From Gammaproteobacteria bacterium (GTDB lineage: Bacteria; Pseudomonadota; Gammaproteobacteria; Xanthomonadales; SZUA-5), in the NCBI GenBank assembly GCA_030430155.1, contig JAUIFV010000002.1:1-64000 (forward strand): 64,000 nt of DNA, given 5' to 3'. A program made the position numbers and the translations under genes. This document shows, piece by piece, positions 28,444-37,207 of the stretch. Under the pieces are notes generated by a model. That model made no database searches. It was not told where the DNA came from and saw only the letters and a program-made list of their open reading frames with translations. Each line of letters opens with the position of its first letter. The stretch's first letter is position 1.

Positions 28444-30117
28444 ATGAGCTCAGGATTCGGTAGCAACACCAACTCACCGCTGGCTCAGGCGGATTTCGAG
28501 AACGTCGCCAGCGCCGCCATCGATGCCGGCAAGAGCCTGCCGCAGATGCTGATCGAGGTCTCGCGCAAGCTGGGATCCAAGGCGGCTTTCACCAACATGG
28601 GCAAGACCCTGAGCCACGCCGATCTGGATCGCTTGAGCGGCCATATGGCCGGCTATCTGCGCGGCGAGCTGGGTTTGCAGCCCGGCGACCGCGTCGCGGT
28701 GATGATGCCCAACCTGCTGCAGTTCCCGGTCGCCGTGCTCGGCATCCTGCGCGCCGATCTGGTCGCTGTGCTGGTCAACCCGATGTACACCGCACGCGAG
28801 CTGCGCCATCAGCTGAAGGACTCCGGCGCCAGCGTGCTGATCGTGGTCGACAACTTCGGCAAGGTTGCCGCCGACGGTCTGGAAGGCACGGCGGTGCGTC
28901 AGGTGATCACCACCCGGATCGGCGACATGCTCGGCTTTCCCAAGTCGCTGCTGGTGGATTTCGCACTGAAGTATGTGAAGAAGGTGATTCCCGAGTTCAG
29001 CATCCCTGGCGCGGTGCGCTGGCCGCATGCGATGGCCAAGGGCGCCCGGCAGCCAGCGGTGGAGTCCAAAGCCAAGGCCGAAGATGTGGCACAGCTGCAG
29101 TACACCGGCGGCACCACCGGGGTTTCCAAGGGCGCGGCGCTATCGCACACCGCGCTGATGGCCAACGTCGGCGCCTGCGAACAGTGGCTGGGGCGCTGCC
29201 TGGATCCCGAGCGCGAAATCGGTCTGATCTGCCTGCCGCTCTACCACATTGCCGCCTACACCAACATGCTCTACGCCTGGGCGCACGGCCTGCACGGCGT
29301 GCTGATCACCAATCCGCGCGACATTCCCGGGCTGATCAACACCTTCAAGGAGTATCGGCCGTCGATCTTCTCCGGTGTAACGACGCTGTATGACGCGCTG
29401 CTCAATGCGCCGGGTTTCGCGGCGCTGGATTTCTCCAATCTGAAGCTGAGCATCCAGGGCGGCACGGCGCTGCGCCGGGCCACCGCCGAGAACTGGGAGA
29501 AGGTCACCGGCTGTGGCGTGGTGGAGATGTACGGACTGTCGGAAACCGCTGCCGGCATCACCGTCAATCGCTGGGACGGCCCCAACCCGGTCGGCTCCAT
29601 CGGCCTGCCGATGCCCGGCGTGGAGCTCAGCCTGCGCGACGAGGAGGGCAACGAGGTGCCGATCGGCGAGCCGGGCGAGCTGTGCGTGCGCGGACCGCAG
29701 GTCACCAGCGGCTACTGGCAGCGCGAAGACGAAACCAAGAAATCCTTCTTCGCCGACGGCTGGTTCCGCACCGGTGATATCGCCAAGCGCGGTGAACACG
29801 ATTATCTGTTCCTGCTCGACCGGCGCAAGGACATGATCCTGGTTTCCGGCTTCAACGTCTTTCCCAACGAGATCGAAGACGTGGTCGCCATGCATCCGGG
29901 CGTACTGGAGGCCGCCGCCATCGGCGTGCCGAATGAGAAGACAGGCGAGGCGGTGAAGCTGTTCGTGGTGCGCAAGGATCCGGCGCTGAGCGAAGACGAT
30001 GTCCGCGCCCATTGTCGCGAGCAGCTCACCGGCTACAAGCAGCCCCGAATGATCGAGTTCATCGACACGCTACCGAAATCGCCGGTGGGCAAGGTGCTGC
30101 GGCGGGAATTGCGGTAG
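28444..30117 (+). CDS. Long-chain fatty-acid-CoA ligase (FadD-like)
   Basis: 557 residues. AMP-binding signature YTGGTTGVSKGAALSH, then EMYGLSETAAGI, GWFRTGDIA, DRRKDMILVSGFNV, and the C-terminal lysine in PKSPVGKVLRRELR. This is the full set of acyl-adenylate motifs in FadD-type enzymes, which activate fatty acids for beta-oxidation or lipid synthesis. The length matches E. coli FadD. ATG 28444 is preceded by a purine run GGGGGG. It diverges from the FG-GAP protein and is probably monocistronic. Confidence 0.93.
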   Translation: MSSGFGSNTNSPLAQADFENVASAAIDAGKSLPQMLIEVSRKLGSKAAFTNMGKTLSHADLDRLSGHMAGYLRGELGLQPGDRVAVMMPNLLQFPVAVLGILRADLVAVLVNPMYTARELRHQLKDSGASVLIVVDNFGKVAADGLEGTAVRQVITTRIGDMLGFPKSLLVDFALKYVKKVIPEFSIPGAVRWPHAMAKGARQPAVESKAKAEDVAQLQYTGGTTGVSKGAALSHTALMANVGACEQWLGRCLDPEREIGLICLPLYHIAAYTNMLYAWAHGLHGVLITNPRDIPGLINTFKEYRPSIFSGVTTLYDALLNAPGFAALDFSNLKLSIQGGTALRRATAENWEKVTGCGVVEMYGLSETAAGITVNRWDGPNPVGSIGLPMPGVELSLRDEEGNEVPIGEPGELCVRGPQVTSGYWQREDETKKSFFADGWFRTGDIAKRGEHDYLFLLDRRKDMILVSGFNVFPNEIEDVVAMHPGVLEAAAIGVPNEKTGEAVKLFVVRKDPALSEDDVRAHCREQLTGYKQPRMIEFIDTLPKSPVGKVLRRELR

Positions 30118-30223
30118 TCCAGGCGGCGGCTGCCAGGCGAGTATGGCATGTGAGAAAGTCGCTCGCGTGTTGCTCGCTGCGGTGCTATATCGCTCCGATC
30201 GAATTTCCGATCCGGAACGGCAC

Positions 30224-32701
30224 ATGTCGCAAATGACGTTACACCAGTCCCTCTGTGCAAAGGCCTTGGTGGCGGTTCTCGCCATCGCCTGCCAGCATTA
30301 CGCCGTAGCCGCGGGAAACCACGGCTGGGAGATCAAGGGACCCGCTGAGGTTCCGGCGTCGCGTGCCACCGCGGTGCTGGAGGATTACCAGCGCTTGGTC
30401 GGTGACCGTAGTGAAGCGGGCGCCGACGGCGTATTCACAGATTATTATGCGAGCGCGATTGCGATTGATGGGGATACTCTCGCGGTCGGTGCGCCAAGGG
30501 ATTTGGTCGGCCTTTACAATGGCGAGGGATCAGTCTACGTCTACGTTTGGGTTGAGTCGGCGTGGCAGCTGCAGGCCAAGCTGGTAACTCAGCTGGATGT
30601 CGGCGAGGTCGGCACTAGCGCTTTCGGTTTCAGCCTGGCACTGAAGGACGATACATTGATCGTGGGCGCGCCCTATGCATCAGTCGGTCCGCCAAGCTCG
30701 GGCGCGGTGTTCGTGCTTGATCGATCCGGATCGGACTGGACGCTGAGTTCGACGGTCACCGCCAGCGACGCCGAGATTGGCGCGGATTTCGGTGCGGCGG
30801 TCGCCTTCGATGGCGATACCCTGGTCGTAGGCGCCACCAAGTACTCCTCGTCCACGCAACAGCCGGGATCAGCCTACGTCTTTAGCCGCAACGCAGGCAG
30901 CTGGCAGGAGCAGGCCGAACTGGTGTCCTCTGATGGCGGCTGGGGGGACAGTTTCGGCGAGCGGGTCGCTGTTCACGGCGGGCGCGTGGTGGTCGGCGCA
31001 CCGCGCAAGATGATCGACACCAACCAGGCTCAGGGCGCGGCTTACATATTCAGCGATGCTCCCGGCAGTTGGCAGCAGGAAGCGCGCTTGGTTGATGCCC
31101 AAGGTGTTGCTGGCGCGGAGTTCGGTGCGGCGCTTGGCCTGAATGGTGAAACAATCCTGGTCGGCGCACCGAACAATCCGGTCAATGGCGCCTCGGCGGC
31201 GGGGTCGGCTTTCGTTTTTCAGCATGACAATGGCAGCTGGAATCTGCTTCAACGGATCGACTCACCCGATCTGCCCTCATCCAACTTCGGACAAAGCATT
31301 GCCATCAACGAGAGCGTGGCGCTGATTGGTTCACCCAATCGGTCAGTCTCCAATCCGGGCACGGTCTACGCCTATGAGGTACAGAACTGGAATCCGGTTG
31401 GCGAGGTGACGCCGACCTCGGGTCACAACGACGTCGGTTTCGGCTATGTGCTGGCTCTTGATGAGCTGCGCGCCGCGGTGTCCACATACGTCTTTCAATC
31501 ACCCATTCGTGGGCGCGTTTATTCGATCCGCCAGCAGCAGGGCGGTTGGGTGGAAGAATCGTCAGTGGATGCAGGGCCGGGCGTGTCAGAGACCCGCTTG
31601 GGCGAAGCGGTAGCGATCGATGGGAACACCGCCTTGGTTGGCGTCCCTGGCGCGACGGTGAATGGCAATGTGCTTCAGGGCGAGGTCCAGGTCTATGTGC
31701 GCGACGACCAAGGTTGGGCAATAACCCAGCGCCTGGTCGCCATGGACGGTGCGATCAACGACGGCTTCGGCTCAGCGCTGGCGCTGGACGGCGATACCGC
31801 GGTGATTGCCAATTTCTATTCCGGCTTGGGAGCGGTCTACGTGTTCGTCAGAACAGCCAACGGCTGGGAACAGCAGGCCAAGTTGACGCCACTGAATCCG
31901 GCAAACGACAGCTTTGGCCAATCGTTGGCTCTGTTTGGCGACACGGTGGTCGTTGGTGCCCGCCAGCGCACTACAGCGGCGGGAGAGACCGGCGCGGTGT
32001 TTGTCTTTGGGCGCAGCGACGGCATGTGGATGCAGCGCATGGTGATCACCCCCAATGACGCAGGCGTTGGAGACCTGTTCGGCTCCGCCGTCTCGCTGTA
32101 TCGAGACACGCTGCTGGTGGGAGCGCCGTTTCACGACAATGCCGGCAATCCAAACCAAGGCGCCGGCTATGTATTCGAATTGCACGAGTTTAACTGGACA
32201 CAGCGAGCCAAGCTTGTCGCCGCCGGCCCCAGTTCCTTCGTGGGCCGGAGCGCGGCGATGAATGGCGACACGGCCTTCCTCGGCTCCAACGCCCCGACCA
32301 CCAATGGAGGGCGAGACCTGGTCTTTGCGTTCACCGTCGCGAACAACCAGTGGGTTGGCTTGGGTCCGGTCATGGATGGCGACATGCCAGCGACCGGCTT
32401 CTTCAGTCCACTGGCGTTTAACGGTGAACGCCTGCTGATAGGCGGGCCCATAGGCGCAGACGGAACCGTTGGCGTGTTTCGCCGCTCCGGCATGATCTGG
32501 CAGTTGGAGAAGCAACTGCTAGCCCGGGAGGGACGAGACTTCGACGGCTTCGGCCGGGCGATTGCGATGGACGCAGACACCGCGTTGGTCGGCGCCCCAA
32601 CCGACTCGGGCATGAGCGTTTTTAACAATCCGTGGGAGGGCGCCGCCTACCTGTTCGAGCTTGACGGCGAAACCCCGGTTTTCGCTGACGGCTTCGAGTA
32701 G
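30224..32701 (+). CDS. Secreted FG-GAP repeat protein
   Basis: 825 residues from ATG 30224. A signal peptide (CAKALVAVLAIACQHYAVAA) is followed by about twelve repeats of the FG-GAP_2 type (e.g. FGAAVAFDGDTLVVGAT, FGQSLALFGDTVVVGA, FGSAVSLYRDTLLVGAPF), each with an 'AAYIF...GSW..EARLV' strand set. The protein ends TPVFADGFE. It is an integrin-like propeller fold, probably on the surface or released, with unknown ligand. An earlier in-frame start at 30143 would put the hydrophobic segment too far in; ATG 30233 is an alternative. Confidence 0.8.
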   Translation: MSQMTLHQSLCAKALVAVLAIACQHYAVAAGNHGWEIKGPAEVPASRATAVLEDYQRLVGDRSEAGADGVFTDYYASAIAIDGDTLAVGAPRDLVGLYNGEGSVYVYVWVESAWQLQAKLVTQLDVGEVGTSAFGFSLALKDDTLIVGAPYASVGPPSSGAVFVLDRSGSDWTLSSTVTASDAEIGADFGAAVAFDGDTLVVGATKYSSSTQQPGSAYVFSRNAGSWQEQAELVSSDGGWGDSFGERVAVHGGRVVVGAPRKMIDTNQAQGAAYIFSDAPGSWQQEARLVDAQGVAGAEFGAALGLNGETILVGAPNNPVNGASAAGSAFVFQHDNGSWNLLQRIDSPDLPSSNFGQSIAINESVALIGSPNRSVSNPGTVYAYEVQNWNPVGEVTPTSGHNDVGFGYVLALDELRAAVSTYVFQSPIRGRVYSIRQQQGGWVEESSVDAGPGVSETRLGEAVAIDGNTALVGVPGATVNGNVLQGEVQVYVRDDQGWAITQRLVAMDGAINDGFGSALALDGDTAVIANFYSGLGAVYVFVRTANGWEQQAKLTPLNPANDSFGQSLALFGDTVVVGARQRTTAAGETGAVFVFGRSDGMWMQRMVITPNDAGVGDLFGSAVSLYRDTLLVGAPFHDNAGNPNQGAGYVFELHEFNWTQRAKLVAAGPSSFVGRSAAMNGDTAFLGSNAPTTNGGRDLVFAFTVANNQWVGLGPVMDGDMPATGFFSPLAFNGERLLIGGPIGADGTVGVFRRSGMIWQLEKQLLAREGRDFDGFGRAIAMDADTALVGAPTDSGMSVFNNPWEGAAYLFELDGETPVFADGFE

Positions 32702-32787
32702 ATCCGCCGTCGGCAAGAACACGGGTCACGGGATCATTCTGACCATTACGGGCGTCCGGCGGTGTCCTGGCTGCATGCGAAGCCAAC

Positions 32788-33189
32788 TCAGCCAAGCGCG
32801 GCCGCGAGGTCGTAGCCTGCCGCCCTGGCCTTCGCCAACACGTCTTCCACTGGGCTGTGAGCCAACTGGGTCAGTGCCCACAGCGTCGCCGACCGGGTTC
32901 CGGTCCGACAGTAGGCCAAAACCGGACCGGGTGACTCGGTGATTGCGTGGGCGAACTGGTTCGCCTGAGCCTGCCCGATCTGGCCCGGGACCATTGGCAG
33001 ATACCCTGCGCTGATGCCAGCCCGCTCGGCAGCGGCGGCAACTGCGGCGAAGTCGGTCTGATCAACACTCTCGCCATCAGGTCGATTGCACATGATGGTG
33101 CGAAATCCCTGGCTGGCAATCGTCGCCACGTCGGCAACGCTGATCTGCGGGCTGACCGAAAGAGCGCGCGACAATGCTTTGATTTGCAT
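32788..33189 (-). CDS. DUF442/TIGR01244-type sulfur transferase (PTP-loop protein)
   Basis: 133 residues. The motif CRTGTRS is a C-x5-R loop as in the phosphatase/rhodanese-like family TIGR01244 (DUF442), whose members accompany or fuse to persulfide-handling hydrolases (Blh). The N-terminal ISVADVATIASQGF and MCNRPDGE segments are typical of the family. It starts 13 bp after the stop of the metallo-hydrolase gene, so they form an operon. A role in sulfide or persulfide detoxification is inferred from family and partner. Confidence 0.85.
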   Translation of the reverse strand: MQIKALSRALSVSPQISVADVATIASQGFRTIMCNRPDGESVDQTDFAAVAAAAERAGISAGYLPMVPGQIGQAQANQFAHAITESPGPVLAYCRTGTRSATLWALTQLAHSPVEDVLAKARAAGYDLAAALG

Positions 33190-33202
33190 CAGTTTCTCCG
33201 TC

Positions 33203-34087
33203 CTATAACGCGTTGATCGGCAGCTTGAGCATCGGCCGGCCGTCGTCGTCGGTGGGAATGGCGCCGGCGCGCATGTTCACCTGCAGCGAGGGCAGGATCA
33301 GCTTGGGCACATCCAGCTGGGCGTCGCGCTCAGTGCGGAAGGCAATGAACTCCTCCCGGCTGCGTCCGCCGCCGACGTGGATGTTGTGCGCCTTCTCCTC
33401 GCCCACGGTGGTTTCCCACTGGATGTCGCGACCGTTGGGGCCGTAGTCGTGGCACATGAACAAACGAACCTGCTCCGGCAGCGCGAGCAGCTTTTGGATG
33501 CTGTCGTAGAGCGTTCCGGCATCACCGCCGGGGAAGTCGGCGCGCGCCGAGCCGGCATCGGGCATGAACAGGGTGTCGCCGACGAAAGCCGCGTCGCCGA
33601 TCACGTGCACCATGCACGCCGGCGTATGTCCGGGCGTAGCGATGGCAAAGGCCGGCAGGCCACCGATCTGGTAGCTGTCGCCGTCGTTGAACAAGGCATC
33701 GAACTGACTGCCGTCGCGCTGGAAGGCGGTGCCCTCATTGAAGATCTTGCCGAAGGTCTCCTGCACCAGCAGCACCTTGGCGCCGATGCCGATCTTGCCG
33801 CCCAGCTGCTGCTGGATGTACGGAGCCGCGCTCAAGTGATCGGCGTGGACGTGGGTCTCGATGATCCATTCCAGCTGCAGCCGATTGGCACGGATGAAGG
33901 CGATGATGCGATCAGCGTTCTCAAAGCTGATTCGCCCCGAGGGCGGATCGAAGTCCATCACGCTGTCGATCACCGCGCAGGCCGACGAATTCGGATCCTT
34001 GACCACATAGGAAATGGTGTTGGTCGCCGAGTCGAAGAAAGCGCTGACCTCGGGTTTGATGTCGGTGTGTAGCGGATAGCTGCTCAT
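33203..34087 (-). CDS. Persulfide-dioxygenase-like MBL-fold hydrolase
   Basis: 294 residues. Metal motif T-H-V-H-A-D-H (H79, H81, D83, H84), then ATPGHTPACMVH, VGDTLFMPDAGSARADF and MCHDYGPNGRDIQWE, the ETHE1/Blh-like pattern that uses one iron to oxidise glutathione persulfide to sulfite. The tail after G-G-G-R-S-R-E-E-F is characteristic of the bacterial subgroup. A GGGAG stretch precedes the ATG. The DUF442 partner follows at 13 bp and a Crp/Fnr regulator gene lies upstream. A perfect palindrome about 100 bp before the start may be the operator. Confidence 0.88.
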   Translation of the reverse strand: MSSYPLHTDIKPEVSAFFDSATNTISYVVKDPNSSACAVIDSVMDFDPPSGRISFENADRIIAFIRANRLQLEWIIETHVHADHLSAAPYIQQQLGGKIGIGAKVLLVQETFGKIFNEGTAFQRDGSQFDALFNDGDSYQIGGLPAFAIATPGHTPACMVHVIGDAAFVGDTLFMPDAGSARADFPGGDAGTLYDSIQKLLALPEQVRLFMCHDYGPNGRDIQWETTVGEEKAHNIHVGGGRSREEFIAFRTERDAQLDVPKLILPSLQVNMRAGAIPTDDDGRPMLKLPINAL

Positions 34088-34182
34088 GCGGGTCTCCCAA
34101 GCTGACGGACTTGCACCGGCCGCCGAATATGGCGTAGTGCTGCCCAGTTGAGTCCAGCTTAGAGGGTTGTGAGACGGCTGTC

Positions 34183-34197
34183 GGTGACATTGTCACC
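34183..34197. promoter_or_regulatory. Perfect palindrome, candidate Crp/Fnr-type operator
   Basis: GGTGACA-T-TGTCACC, a perfect 7-bp inverted repeat with one central base, centred near 34190 and about 100 bp upstream of the persulfide-dioxygenase-like gene. Its half-site contains GTGA, the core contacted by Crp-type regulators carrying the R-E-x-x-x-R recognition helix, which the regulator at 34491 has. If a weak -10 element (TAAGCT on the minus strand, about 34157-34162) is used, the site would lie near -40. The assignment is inference. Confidence 0.45.
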
Positions 34198-34230
34198 TTG
34201 CCGGGCGGGCGTTGCCCTTGCGGCAAGGTG

Positions 34231-34262
34231 CAGGGCCCAGGGGATAGGGCCCAGGGCCCAGT
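34231..34262 (+). repeat. Heptamer array (CAGGGCC type), left arm
   Basis: Four to five tandem 7-mers with consensus YAGGGCC (CAGGGCC, CAGGGGA, TAGGGCC, CAGGGCC). The opposite-strand array at 34397-34466 mirrors it across about 135 bp of non-repetitive sequence. No gene is predicted between them. Confidence 0.75.
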
Positions 34263-34396
34263 TGTGGCAGGTCGAATCTGACATTCGCTGCGCAGAGGGT
34301 TCTGGGCGCGGCAAATCCGACTGGCGATCGTGAGTCAGGCACACTGCGACGCCGCGCCCGACCCCGACGCAGTCAATCCGCGGGAAACCCATCTTT

Positions 34397-34466
34397 CCTG
34401 GGCCCTTGGCCCTGTGCCCTGGGCCCTAGGCCCTGCGCCCTAGGCTCTGAGCCCTGGGCCCTCACC
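34397..34466 (-). repeat. Heptamer array (CCTRGGC type), right arm
   Basis: Ten consecutive 7-mers in perfect register: CCTGGGC, CCTTGGC, CCTGTGC, CCTGGGC, CCTAGGC, CCTGCGC, CCTAGGC, TCTGAGC, CCTGGGC, CCTCACC. This is the reverse complement of the array at 34231-34262. It ends just before the hairpin that follows the Crp/Fnr gene. Confidence 0.8.
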
Positions 34467-34487
34467 AGCGGGCCAAAGGCCCGCTGG
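34465..34487 (-). terminator. Hairpin downstream of the Crp/Fnr gene
   Basis: Perfect 10-bp stem (CCAGCGGGCC / GGCCCGCTGG) with an AAA loop, 3 bp beyond the stop codon of the gene at 34491-35156. No T-run follows on the minus strand, so it may be an inefficient or factor-assisted terminator or an mRNA 3'-end stabiliser. Confidence 0.55.
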
Positions 34488-34490
34488 CTC

Positions 34491-35156
34491 TCAATGTGCC
34501 TCGGCCAGCTTGGCCAGCGCCTGACGCTCCACTATCCGTAGGTGCCCCCGCGATTGCTCTATCCAGCCGCGGCGGTGGAATTCCTGCAGCTGGCGCGAGA
34601 TCACTTCGCGCGCGGTGCCCAGTTCCACGGCCAGCTGCTGGTGGGTAGCCTCGATCTCGTCGTCCTGCGGAGCCAGGGCCAGCAAGCGGCTGGCCAGGCG
34701 CACGTCGATCTTACCGAAGGCGACGTCGTCCACCACCCGAAACAAATCGGCGATGCGGCGGGTATAGGCGGCGAAAACGAAGTCGCGAAAGTCCTTGGAG
34801 CGCGCAACCAGATCATCGAAGGTGCTGTGCGGAATGGCTGCCGCGGTCACGTCGGTTTCGGCGATGCCTTCAGCCGCATAGGCCTCCTGCACGAACACGC
34901 AGGCGTTGGTGAGCACGCAGCTCTGCCCCGCTTCGACTCGGTAGAGGACGATCTCGCGGCCGCTTTCTGAGGTTTGCTGGATGCGCAAGGTACCGTCGAT
35001 GAGCAGCAGCAGCTTGTCCGGCACATGCCCCGGCGCAAACACCACCGAGCCCTTGGCGACCCGAACGATCGCCGCCGTTTCGACCAGCGTGCGCTTGATC
35101 TCCGCCGGCAGCCTTGAAAGGCCGGGAAACTGCTCGATCCAGTCGTTGGCGATCAC
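34491..35156 (-). CDS. Crp/Fnr-family transcriptional regulator
   Basis: 221 residues from a GTG at 35156, preceded by AAGGG. The N-terminal cyclic-nucleotide-binding-like beta roll (VFAPGHVPDKLLLLIDGTLRI) is followed by a long dimer helix and a winged helix with ATHQQLAVELGTAREVISRQL. The recognition helix keeps R-E-x-x-x-R as in Crp, which favours GTGA half-sites. There is no N-terminal cysteine cluster for an Fnr-type iron-sulfur centre. The start shares one base with the stop of the M20 gene (TAGTG), so it is translationally coupled to it. Its position next to the persulfide genes suggests it controls them, as Crp/Fnr regulators of sulfur oxidation do elsewhere. Confidence 0.88.
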   Translation of the reverse strand: MIANDWIEQFPGLSRLPAEIKRTLVETAAIVRVAKGSVVFAPGHVPDKLLLLIDGTLRIQQTSESGREIVLYRVEAGQSCVLTNACVFVQEAYAAEGIAETDVTAAAIPHSTFDDLVARSKDFRDFVFAAYTRRIADLFRVVDDVAFGKIDVRLASRLLALAPQDDEIEATHQQLAVELGTAREVISRQLQEFHRRGWIEQSRGHLRIVERQALAKLAEAH

Positions 35157-36490
35157 TACCCTTCAAATCCATCCTTGCCCGTCGCCGTAGCGGACACCGC
35201 ACTCTGCTGATAGCTGGTCACTGCGGCCAGCATCGCGCGCATGCCCACGGCCATGCCGTCCTCATCGACGTAGAACAGCGGCGAATGATTCGACGGCGCG
35301 GTGCTGGCGTCCTGATCGGGCGGGGTGACGCCGACAAAGTAGAACAGGCCGGGGACCTCGCGCGCGTAGAAACTGAAATCCTCGGCGCCGGTGATCAGCG
35401 GCATGGTGATCACCCGCCTCTCGCCAACCACCGATTCCAGCACCGGGCGCAGCTGCGCGGTCAGTTCGGGATGGTTGACGGTGACCGCGTAGCCGCCCGG
35501 GCGCAGTTTGAACTCGGCGGTGGTGCCGGCGGCCTCGGCGATGTTGGTGGCGCGACGCTCGATGGCTGCGATGACCTTCTCACGCAGGGCCGGATCAAAG
35601 CTGCGGATGGTGCCCAGCATCTCGGCGCTGTCGGGAATGATGTTTTGCCGTATGCCGCCCTTGAACTGGCCGACGGTGACGATGGTCGGGGTGGCGGTGA
35701 TGTCGATCTCGCGGCTGACGATGTGCTGCAGGCTGAGCACAATCTCGCTGCCGACGACGATGGGATCGATACCGTCCCAGGGCCGCGAGCCATGGGTCTG
35801 TTTGCCGCTAACGTGGATGGAAAAGGTGTCGGCCGAGGCCAGCATCGGTCCGCTGCGCAGGCCCAGAAAGCCCACCGGCAGCCGGGAGGTCACGTGCATG
35901 CCCATGACCACGTCCGGCTTGCCGTAGTAGCGATCGGAGAACAGCCCTTCGGCCAGCATCAGCTGGGCGCCGCCTTCCTCGCCCTCCGGCGGCCCTTCCT
36001 CGGCCGGCTGGAAGATGAACAGCACGCTGCCAGGCATCTCATCGCGCCCGTCGGCGAGCATCTGCGCCAGTCCCATCAGCATCGCGACGTGCGTATCGTG
36101 GCCGCAGGCGTGCATCACCCCGACCGTTTCGCCGCGATACTGGGTGGTCACCTTGGAGGCAAAAGGCAGTTCCACCTGCTCGCTCACCGGCAGCGCGTCC
36201 ATGTCGGCGCGCAGCGCGACGAAGGGGCCGGGTTTGCCGCCTTTGAGATAGCCGATCACCCCGGTGTGAGCGATGCCCTCGTGCACCTCCATCCCCAATG
36301 AGCGCAGATGCGCCGCCACCAAGGCCGCGGTGCGGGTCTCGCGATTGCCCAACTCCGGATTGGCGTGCAGATCGCGCCGCCACTCGATCACCTGCTGCTC
36401 GATGGCTGCTGGTAGCTCTGCGGCCTGCATCGGCAGCGCGGGCGTGGCGAGGATCAGGCTGGTCAGGATCCAGCGGCTCAGTCGGGACAT
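35156..36490 (-). CDS. Secreted M20-family amidohydrolase/carboxypeptidase
   Basis: 444 residues from ATG 36490, with a signal peptide (MSRLSRWILTSLILATPALPMQA). The M20D-type motifs are RRDLHANPELGNRE, ALRADMDALPV, MHACGHDTHVAML, FQPAEEG, MHV and ITGAEDFSFY; these include the metal-binding His/Asp/Glu set of IAA-amino-acid hydrolase/HipO-like enzymes. It probably cleaves N-acyl amino acids in the periplasm. An upstream in-frame extension (to 36616) is rejected because the signal peptide begins here. The stop codon overlaps the regulator's start by one base. Confidence 0.88.
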   Translation of the reverse strand: MSRLSRWILTSLILATPALPMQAAELPAAIEQQVIEWRRDLHANPELGNRETRTAALVAAHLRSLGMEVHEGIAHTGVIGYLKGGKPGPFVALRADMDALPVSEQVELPFASKVTTQYRGETVGVMHACGHDTHVAMLMGLAQMLADGRDEMPGSVLFIFQPAEEGPPEGEEGGAQLMLAEGLFSDRYYGKPDVVMGMHVTSRLPVGFLGLRSGPMLASADTFSIHVSGKQTHGSRPWDGIDPIVVGSEIVLSLQHIVSREIDITATPTIVTVGQFKGGIRQNIIPDSAEMLGTIRSFDPALREKVIAAIERRATNIAEAAGTTAEFKLRPGGYAVTVNHPELTAQLRPVLESVVGERRVITMPLITGAEDFSFYAREVPGLFYFVGVTPPDQDASTAPSNHSPLFYVDEDGMAVGMRAMLAAVTSYQQSAVSATATGKDGFEG

Positions 36491-36646
36491 GGTGGACTCC
36501 GTCGGCGGGAAGTGCTTTCCATGGTCGCGCACTGGCCGCGCAAGCGGAAGGGGATGACGGCTGTCATTGGCAGCCGATGATGGCCGCGACTGCAGTGGCA
36601 AGGAGGCGCCCGGCATGCTGAGCTCGTGCTCACCAGGAGGCTACCC

Positions 36647-37207
36647 ATGTCCGCACTCGATCAACTCCGCGATGAGATCTCCGCCATCACCCAGCGCGGC
36701 ATCGGCATGCCGATCGCCGGCATGCTGTTCTGGCTGACAGTCGCCGTGCTGGGCTATGTTTTCGCACCCAAACAGGCCAGCCTGTATGCCTTCTTTGCCA
36801 CCGGTGCAGTGTTCCCCATCGGCTATGCGTTGACCCGTATCCTGGGCGGTGATCTGTTTGCCAAGGGGCACGTGCTGAACAAACTCGGCGGGATGCTCAA
36901 TGCCGTGCAGTTCTGCTATTGGCCGGTGCTCATTGCGGTCTACCTGATCCGACCGGAACTGGTGCCTTTTGTGATGGCGGTGTTGTTCGGCTCCCACTTC
37001 CTGCCCTACGGCTGGTTCTATCGCGCCCCCGGCTACACCCTGCTGGGCATCGGCCTGCCGCTGGTCGGCACGCTGACCCAGATCATCGCGCCTGCGCAGG
37101 CCTTCGTCGCCATTCCAATGCTTGCCGTCGGCGTCCACCTGATCGCGGTGGCGATGGTCTGGCAGCAGAATACGCGCGACCGGGACGCCGCCCGCGCCGC
37201 TATCTGA
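36647..37207 (+). CDS. Small multi-pass membrane protein (DUF7010-like)
   Basis: 186 residues from ATG 36647, preceded by AGGAGG. About six hydrophobic helices follow a short amphipathic start (LRDEISAITQRGIGMPIAGM). The pattern 'RGIG.P.AGM.FW' and 'FF.TGAVFPIG' resembles an uncharacterised DUF7010-type family; I am not certain of the family number. Function unknown. Its 3' end overlaps the end of the antiporter gene (37200) by 8 bp, tail to tail. Confidence 0.7.
   Translation: MSALDQLRDEISAITQRGIGMPIAGMLFWLTVAVLGYVFAPKQASLYAFFATGAVFPIGYALTRILGGDLFAKGHVLNKLGGMLNAVQFCYWPVLIAVYLIRPELVPFVMAVLFGSHFLPYGWFYRAPGYTLLGIGLPLVGTLTQIIAPAQAFVAIPMLAVGVHLIAVAMVWQQNTRDRDAARAAI

Noticed and set aside
35156..35190. 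The M20 amidohydrolase ends KDGFEG, resembling the FE tail
   Set aside because: There is an extra residue, the preceding residues are not hydrophobic, and the protein is an enzyme of standard length; probably chance.
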